Positions 5,772-10,164 of a stretch of 10,164 nt of DNA are shown here, piece by piece; position 1 is the first letter of the stretch; the number at the start of each line of letters is the position of its first letter. Position numbers and translations under genes: made by a program. The DNA is from CAZDYP01 sp964509505 (GTDB lineage: Bacteria > Chloroflexota > Anaerolineae > JACRMK01), in NCBI GenBank assembly GCA_964509505.1, contig CAZDYP010000181.1:1-10164 (forward strand). Reading direction: 5' to 3'. The notes below the pieces were generated by a model, which saw only the letters and a program-made list of their open reading frames with translations, was not told where the DNA came from and searched no databases.

Positions 5772-5800
5772 TTGACAAAACTTCCTACCCTCTTTATAAT
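5772..5800 (+). promoter_or_regulatory. Consensus sigma-70 promoter of the suf operon
   Basis: TTGACA (5772-5777) and TATAAT (5795-5800) are both perfect, with the ideal 17-nt spacing. Transcription should start near 5807, giving a leader of about 24 nt with AAAGGA (5819-5824) placed 6 nt before the sufC ATG. AAGTTT (5758-5763) and AAACTT (5778-5783) form a dyad around the -35 box, and ATTTTG/CAAAAT (5719-5724, 5740-5745) a second one upstream. Either could be an operator for an Fe-S or iron-responsive repressor; this is inference. A promoter this close to consensus would be expected to need repression or to drive constant high expression. Confidence 0.85.
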
Positions 5801-5830
5801 CGCTCCTGAACATTAGCGAAAGGAATTTAG

Positions 5831-6604
5831 ATGACCGCACAACTCGAAATAAAGAATCTGTGTGTCAGTGTAGAAGGCAAAGAAATTCTCAAAGGCTTGA
5901 ATCTGAGTGTGAATCAGGGCGAGATTCACGCCATCATGGGGCCGAATGGTTCGGGCAAAAGCACGCTGGCGTATGCGATGACGGGCCATCCTAAATACTT
6001 GGTGACCGACGGCGACGTCTTGTTGAACGGCGAGAGCATTTTGCAGATGGAACCCGACGAGCGCGCGCGCAAAGGTTTGTTCCTTGCGTTCCAATATCCC
6101 GTCGCCGTGCCGGGCGTGAGCATGGCGAACTTCTTGCGCCTCGCCTATCGCTCGGTAAAGGGCGATGCGAGCAAACCTGAAACACGGCGCGAGGAAGTGT
6201 TGTCTATTCCGAAGTTTCGTCGGATGATGCGCGAGAAGATGGCGCTGTTGAAGATGGACGAGTCGTTTGCGACACGGTATCTCAATGATGGCTTCTCTGG
6301 CGGCGAGAAGAAACGCGCGGAAGTGTTGCAGATGGCGATTCTCGAACCTGAGATTGCAATTCTGGACGAGACCGATTCGGGTTTGGACATTGACGCCTTG
6401 CGCGTCGTCTCGGAAGGCGTGAATTTGTTGAAGGGACCGACATTGGGGTTGTTGGTTATCACGCACTACAACCGCATCCTCAACTATATCAAGCCCGATT
6501 ACGTTCACATTCTCGTGGATGGACGCATCGAGCGGAGCGGCGGTCCTGAGCTGGCGTTGCGATTGGAAGAGCTGGGTTACGAAGGACTGGTCAGCGCAAC
6601 ATAA
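5831..6604 (+). CDS. sufC: Fe-S cluster assembly ATPase SufC
   Basis: A 257-aa soluble ABC-type ATPase of the SUF iron-sulfur cluster assembly machine. Two copies bind SufB and SufD, and ATP binding opens the SufB-SufD interface for cluster building. Walker A is GPNGSGKST (37-45), the Q-loop FQYP contains Gln88, the signature is FSGGEKKR (155-162), Walker B is IAILDE with Asp179 and Glu180, the D-loop is SGLD (183-186) and the switch is His212. The SufC-specific ILDETDSGLDIDAL and THYNRIL stretches make the family call secure, and length is normal. It is the first gene after a consensus promoter, with AAAGGA 6 nt before the ATG. sufB follows after an 80-bp repeat-bearing gap. Confidence 0.97.
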   Translation: MTAQLEIKNLCVSVEGKEILKGLNLSVNQGEIHAIMGPNGSGKSTLAYAMTGHPKYLVTDGDVLLNGESILQMEPDERARKGLFLAFQYPVAVPGVSMANFLRLAYRSVKGDASKPETRREEVLSIPKFRRMMREKMALLKMDESFATRYLNDGFSGGEKKRAEVLQMAILEPEIAILDETDSGLDIDALRVVSEGVNLLKGPTLGLLVITHYNRILNYIKPDYVHILVDGRIERSGGPELALRLEELGYEGLVSAT

Positions 6605-6606
6605 TT

Positions 6607-6669
6607 TTTGATAGTTGATTTTAGATTTTCGATGGCTCTGGTCGCTTCCAAATCAGAAATCTAAAATCC
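6607..6669. repeat. Heptamer palindrome in the sufC-sufB gap
   Basis: GATTTTAGATTT (6617-6628) and AAATCTAAAATC (6657-6668) form a perfect 12-bp inverted repeat with a 28-nt loop. The arms are again built of 7-base units, for example TGATTTT then AGATTTT on the left against the inverse of GAAATCT then AAAATCC on the right. It starts directly after the sufC stop and ends before the sufB ribosome binding site (TGGAG, 6675-6679). The hairpin is AT-rich with no following T-tract. It might tune the sufC to sufB ratio by mRNA processing. Confidence 0.7.
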
Positions 6670-6684
6670 ACACATGGAGTCACT

Positions 6685-8109
6685 ATGTCTAACGAAACGA
6701 AAGAAGCGCTCGATTTTGGCGCAACTGGTTCAACCTATCAAGAGAAGTACGGCTTCCATGACCCTGAGCATTACGTTTTCAAAGCGAAGAAGGGTTTGAA
6801 TAAAGAGGTGGTGGAAGAGATCTCGTGGATGAAGAATGAGCCAGAGTGGATGCGCCAATTCCGCTTGCGCGCCTTGGACATCTTCGAGAAGAAGCCGTTG
6901 CCCCAATGGGGCGGCAATCTCAACCAGATTGATTTCCAAGACATCTACTACTACATGAAAGCCTCCGACAAAACGGTAAAGGATTGGAACGAGGTGCCGT
7001 CGGATGTGAAGAAGACCTTCGACCGCTTAGGCATTCCCGAAGCCGAGCAAAAATTTCTCGCCGGGGTGGGCGCGCAGTATGAATCCGAGTCGGTGTATCA
7101 CTCCATCAAAGAATCGCTGGTCAAACAAGGCGTGTTGTTCACCGACATGGATACTGCCTTGCGCGAGTATCCTGACATCGTGAAGAAGTATTTCTCGACC
7201 ATCGTGCCTCCTTCGGATAACAAACTCGCGGCGTTGAACAGCGCCGTGTGGTCGGGCGGCTCATTCATCTACGTGCCGAAGGGTGTGCATGTGGATATGC
7301 CATTGCAAGCCTACTTCCGCATCAACGCGCAGAACATGGGGCAATTTGAGCGCACGCTCATTATTGTAGATGAAGGCGCGTACACACACTATGTGGAGGG
7401 CTGTACCGCACCGACTTACAGCACCGACTCATTGCACAGCGCCGTCGTCGAGATCATCGTGCATAAAGGCGGACGCGCGCGTTACACGACGATTCAAAAT
7501 TGGTCGGCGAATGTCTATAACCTCGTGACCAAGCGCGCAGTGGCGTATGACGAGGCGACGATGGAATGGGTGGATGCCAATTTAGGGTCCAAGCTAACTA
7601 TGAAGTATCCGAGCGTCTATATGCTCGGCAAGGGCGCGCACGCCGAGATTCTGTCCATCGCCTTCGCGGGCAAAGGGCAACATCAAGACGCGGGCGGCAA
7701 GGCGGTGCATGGCGCGGCGCACACGACGAGCAATATCGTCAGCAAGTCCATCAGCAAAGACGGTGGACGCGCAGGCTATCGCGGTCTCATCAAAGTCCAT
7801 AAGGGGGCAGAACATTCCAAATCCACTGTGCGTTGCGATGCGTTGATCCTAGACGAAATCTCACGCTCGGACACGTATCCCTACATGGAGATTGACGAAG
7901 ACAACGTGAGCGTCGGGCACGAGGCAACGGTCAGCAAGATCGGTGACGAGCAGCTCTTCTATCTGATGAGTCGTGGTTTGGGCGAAGTGGACGCGCAATC
8001 CATGATTGTGAACGGGTTCATCGAACCCGTCGCGAAAGAGTTGCCGATGGAATACTCGGTCGAACTTAATCGCTTGATTCAATTACAGATGGAAGGTTCG
8101 GTTGGCTAA
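6685..8109 (+). CDS. sufB: Fe-S cluster assembly scaffold SufB
   Basis: A 474-aa SufB, the scaffold subunit on which the nascent Fe-S cluster is built in the SufBC2D complex. It has the usual helical N-terminal part, the right-handed beta-helix core (about 180-370) and the C-terminal SufC-binding helices. Cys384 (in TVRCDALI) and Glu413 (in GHEATV) are spaced 29 residues apart, as are Escherichia coli SufB Cys405 and Glu434, which are implicated in cluster formation. Cys240 in YVEGCTAP is a candidate for the sulfur-accepting cysteine (E. coli Cys254). Length is typical. TGGAG lies 5 nt before the ATG. It is followed by a small gene rather than directly by sufD. Confidence 0.97.
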   Translation: MSNETKEALDFGATGSTYQEKYGFHDPEHYVFKAKKGLNKEVVEEISWMKNEPEWMRQFRLRALDIFEKKPLPQWGGNLNQIDFQDIYYYMKASDKTVKDWNEVPSDVKKTFDRLGIPEAEQKFLAGVGAQYESESVYHSIKESLVKQGVLFTDMDTALREYPDIVKKYFSTIVPPSDNKLAALNSAVWSGGSFIYVPKGVHVDMPLQAYFRINAQNMGQFERTLIIVDEGAYTHYVEGCTAPTYSTDSLHSAVVEIIVHKGGRARYTTIQNWSANVYNLVTKRAVAYDEATMEWVDANLGSKLTMKYPSVYMLGKGAHAEILSIAFAGKGQHQDAGGKAVHGAAHTTSNIVSKSISKDGGRAGYRGLIKVHKGAEHSKSTVRCDALILDEISRSDTYPYMEIDEDNVSVGHEATVSKIGDEQLFYLMSRGLGEVDAQSMIVNGFIEPVAKELPMEYSVELNRLIQLQMEGSVG

Positions 8110-8122
8110 GGGCGCATGATGT

Positions 8123-8128
8123 AGGAGG
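8123..8128 (+). promoter_or_regulatory. Strong ribosome binding site of the 74-aa gene
   Basis: A perfect AGGAGG lies 4 nt before the ATG at 8133. It is the strongest Shine-Dalgarno in the operon, stronger than those of sufC, sufB, sufD and sufU. This is the main reason for believing that the short gene is translated. Confidence 0.8.
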
Positions 8129-8132
8129 AACC

Positions 8133-8357
8133 ATGGGACAGTATTACAAATTCGTCAACGCGACGAAACAAGCGGAATCCCATATTCCATTGCCGTTCAA
8201 TTTTCGCTTGTCGTGGGCAAAAAGTTTGGAGTATGAATCACAAAAGAAACTGAAGGAAATGTTTGATTACGTGATCGCCAACAACAACTGGGCAGCCACC
8301 GACGAAGTCATTGCCATCGGCGATTATGGCACGATCATCTACTATCCGAAGGAATGA
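8133..8357 (+). CDS. Small hypothetical protein in the suf operon (74 aa)
   Basis: A 74-aa soluble protein without signal peptide, membrane segment or cysteine, so it is unlikely to carry a cluster itself. It begins MGQYYKFVN and ends with DEVIAIGDYGTIIYYPKE. From memory, a scattered family of small hypothetical proteins starts MGQYY..VN and has a W...V...GDY motif; this may be a short member. I know of no function for it. The middle (SWAKSLEYESQKKLKEMFDYVIANNN) looks helical. It sits 23 bp after sufB and about 95 bp before sufD, with a perfect Shine-Dalgarno and a hairpin after it. Codon use resembles its neighbours but with more AA-rich codons. Position suggests a link to Fe-S assembly, but chance insertion is possible. 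Confidence 0.75.
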   Translation: MGQYYKFVNATKQAESHIPLPFNFRLSWAKSLEYESQKKLKEMFDYVIANNNWAATDEVIAIGDYGTIIYYPKE

Positions 8358-8379
8358 TAACCGCTACGACCGCAGTTCA

Positions 8380-8421
8380 TGGGGAGACAGGGAAACGCTT
8401 GTTTCCTGTCTCCCATTTTTT
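8380..8421 (+). terminator. Intrinsic terminator or attenuator inside the suf operon
   Basis: GGGAGACAG (8382-8390) pairs with CTGTCTCCC (8406-8414), and GAAAC (8392-8396) with GTTTC (8401-8405), leaving a GCTT loop and one bulged G. A run of six T follows (8416-8421). This is a textbook rho-independent structure. It lies between the 74-aa gene and sufD, so it probably lowers sufD and sufU expression relative to sufCB, or is read through. The hairpin also divides into five 7-base units about a central ACGCTTG, like the spacer arrays elsewhere in the window. Confidence 0.8.
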
Positions 8422-8451
8422 GTGTGACGAAAATTTTGGAGAGTTTTTCGC

Positions 8452-9795
8452 ATGACTCAAACACTGACGATGCCCACCGCGCTCGTTTCGGCGGCGACAG
8501 TGGCGCATATTTCTAACAGCCGCAATGAGCCGGCATGGATTCGCAAAGCGCGACAAGACGCTTGGGCTGTCTATGAACAAACGCCGCTGCCAACCTTGAA
8601 CGATGAATTGTGGCGACGCACGGACATCCGCTCGCTGAAGCTCGATCAACTCGTGCCTGCGCTGGCTGCGCCTGCGCAAGCGCAGCGCATGGAGGAATTG
8701 CCCGAGGCCATCCAACGGCTCCTCGATGTGGGCGAGGCAGAGGCGGCAGGCTATCAGGTGCAGATTGACGGTAACGCTGTATTCAATTCGTTACGCGATG
8801 ATTTGCAAGCGCAGGGCGTCGTCTTCACCGACCTTGAAACAGCCGCGCGCGAACATCCGAATTTGATGCGCGACTATTTTATGACGCAAGCGGTGCCGCC
8901 CACGTATGGCAAGTTCGAGGCGTTGCATGGCGCGTTGTGGACGGGTGGCATCTTCTTGTATGTTCCGCCCGGCGTGAAGGTTGCGTTGCCGTTCCGCGCC
9001 GCCATTTGGCAGCAGGCATCACAAGTAGGCATCTTCCCGCACACGCTCATTATCGCCGATCAAGGTTCGGAAGTAACGTACATCGAATCGTATGGTTCGG
9101 CGACGCAGGACGCAACGGCTATGTCTGACCACGCCGTTGAGTTGTTCCTCAAGGATGGCGCGAATCTGACGTTTGTGACGTTGCAAAACTGGGGCCGCCA
9201 TGCTTATTCATTAGGCGCGCAACGCGCCATCATCGAACGCGATGCGACGTTGCAATGGGTCATCGGCACGCTGGGCAGCAAGCTCACGAAGACCCATCAC
9301 GAGCTGTTCATGGTTGGGCCCGGCGCGACGGGCAACATTCACGGCTTCTACTTCGCCGACAGCAAGCAACACCTCGATCATCATACGCAGCAAGAACATT
9401 TCGCGGGCTACTCGACTAGCGACTTGATGATTAAGGGCGTCTTGAAAGATCAAGCGCGCACCGTGTACCAGGGCTTGATTCACGTGCATAAAAACGCGCA
9501 ACGCTCAGACGCGTATCAAGCGAATCGCAACTTGGTTCTCTCAGCGAAGGCGCGCGCCGACTCGATTCCCGGTCTCGAAATCGAAGCAAACGATGTGCGC
9601 TGCACACACGGCGCGACGGTGGGGCAAGTGGACGAGGAAGTGCTGTTCTACTTGCGCTCGCGTGGCTTGAGCGAAGCCCACGCGCATCGGCTCGTTGTCG
9701 AAGGCTTCTTCGAGCCGTTGATGGATCGCATTCCGTTGGAGAGCGTGCGCGTGAAGTTGCGCGAGGCGATACAAGAGAAATTGGGGGCGTTCTAA
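8452..9795 (+). CDS. sufD: Fe-S cluster assembly protein SufD
   Basis: A 447-aa SufD, paralogue of SufB and its heterodimer partner in SufBC2D, needed for iron entry and cluster assembly. The beta-helix core aligns by eye with SufB, for example LHGALWTGGIFLYVPPGV (158-175) against LNSAVWSGGSFIYVPKGV in SufB. Cys384-Thr-His386-Gly matches E. coli SufD Cys358 and His360 in spacing; His360 is the residue implicated at the SufB interface. The C-terminal FYLRSRGL segment and helices fit the SufC-binding domain. The start at 8452 is supported by GGAGAG (8438-8443) 8 nt upstream; a second ATG at 8470 lacks such a site. It lies 30 bp after the T-tract of a terminator-like hairpin, with no clear promoter of its own. 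Confidence 0.95.
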   Translation: MTQTLTMPTALVSAATVAHISNSRNEPAWIRKARQDAWAVYEQTPLPTLNDELWRRTDIRSLKLDQLVPALAAPAQAQRMEELPEAIQRLLDVGEAEAAGYQVQIDGNAVFNSLRDDLQAQGVVFTDLETAAREHPNLMRDYFMTQAVPPTYGKFEALHGALWTGGIFLYVPPGVKVALPFRAAIWQQASQVGIFPHTLIIADQGSEVTYIESYGSATQDATAMSDHAVELFLKDGANLTFVTLQNWGRHAYSLGAQRAIIERDATLQWVIGTLGSKLTKTHHELFMVGPGATGNIHGFYFADSKQHLDHHTQQEHFAGYSTSDLMIKGVLKDQARTVYQGLIHVHKNAQRSDAYQANRNLVLSAKARADSIPGLEIEANDVRCTHGATVGQVDEEVLFYLRSRGLSEAHAHRLVVEGFFEPLMDRIPLESVRVKLREAIQEKLGAF

Positions 9796-9853
9796 ATTCA
9801 CGCCATGCGCGCTTCATGGTATGATAGTCATATCCTATGGCTATGAGGCAGCT

Positions 9854-10164
9854 ATGAGCGACGACATTTATCGCCAACTGATTCTCGAACATTACAAGCA
9901 TCCTGCCAATCGCGGTTCTCTGGCTAACGCCACGCTCTCGCACGAAGAAGACAACCCGCTCTGCGGCGACAAAATTCGCATTGATTTGCTGGTCGAAAAT
10001 GACGTGGTGAAAGCAGCAAAGTTTAATGGGCAAGGCTGCGCCATCAGCCAAGCCTCTGCCGACATGTTGATTGACGAGATTATCGGCAAGTCGCTGGTAG
10101 AAGTGCGTCTTTTTGACAAGCAAACGATTCTCGACCTGATCGGCCTCTCGTTGACGCCTGCGCG
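9854..10164 (+). CDS. sufU: SufU, Fe-S scaffold/sulfur-transfer protein (3' end missing)
   Basis: The first 103 residues of an IscU/SufU-type protein, cut by the window edge; about 40 residues should be missing. It starts MSDDIYRQLILEHYKHPANRG. It has Cys37 in PLCGD (37-39) and Cys62 in GQGCAISQASADML, the two first zinc/cluster ligands of the family. The third cysteine expected near residue 128 lies beyond the window. SufU in Gram-positive bacteria is a zinc protein that accepts sulfur from the desulfurase SufS. The long insert before LTPA, which distinguishes SufU from IscU, is only partly visible, so SufU is chosen on operon context and sequence impression. A weak TGAGG lies 5 nt before the ATG. 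The 58-bp gap after sufD has a TATGAT box (9820-9825) within the small dyad TATGATAGTCATA, with a poor -35, so an internal promoter is possible. No sufS lies between. Confidence 0.9.
   Translation, partial: MSDDIYRQLILEHYKHPANRGSLANATLSHEEDNPLCGDKIRIDLLVENDVVKAAKFNGQGCAISQASADMLIDEIIGKSLVEVRLFDKQTILDLIGLSLTPA

Noticed and set aside
5813..6508. Long minus-strand open frame opposite sufC
   Set aside because: It is antisense to a well-conserved sufC and shows no domain; a by-product of codon bias.
9431..10123. Minus-strand open frame across sufD and sufU
   Set aside because: It spans the ends of two genes with clear family motifs on the plus strand and shows no domain of its own.

Overview
The window looks like chromosomal DNA from a free-living bacterium of moderate to fairly high GC content. 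The suf operon order, the nucleotidyltransferase/ABC/ArsA set and the repeat-filled spacers suggest a Chloroflexota (Anaerolineae-like) genome. That placement is an impression from gene content, not a demonstrated identification. No transposase, integrase, phage gene, rRNA, tRNA or CRISPR array is visible, and every coding region has similar codon use (many GCG, CGC and TTG codons).

Left part (1-844): an unassigned edge, a roughly 138-bp palindromic dispersed element, a heptamer repeat array, and a leftward cytidine/nucleoside-deaminase-fold gene whose C-terminus and stop codon lie in that array. A divergent promoter region (845-947) follows.

Middle part (948-5434): four rightward genes encode an NTP_transf_5-type nucleotidyltransferase, an ABC-2 exporter ATPase, an ArsA/Get3-like ATPase with an HSP20-like C-terminal domain, and an ABC-2 permease. 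The ABC ATPase and permease probably form one exporter, with the ArsA-like ATPase gene between them. The three spacers in this set consist almost entirely of short tandem repeats that turn into their own inverse complement, and they carry start codons, a stop codon or a ribosome binding site.

A 396-bp spacer (5435-5830) holds an ATTGCGAG-type palindrome, a second copy of the palindromic dispersed element and a full-consensus sigma-70 promoter. This promoter drives the Fe-S cluster assembly operon: sufC (ATPase), sufB (scaffold), a 74-aa hypothetical protein, a terminator-like hairpin, sufD (scaffold partner), and the 5' part of sufU. SufC, SufB and SufD are expected to form the SufBC2D complex. 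No cysteine desulfurase (sufS) is present in the window.

The most unusual signal is not a protein. At least five spacers carry in-phase arrays of 7-, 8- or 10-base units, different in sequence at each locus, whose two halves are inverse complements. The clearest is 21 consecutive heptamers at 2161-2307 that fold about their central unit and supply the ATG of the next gene.
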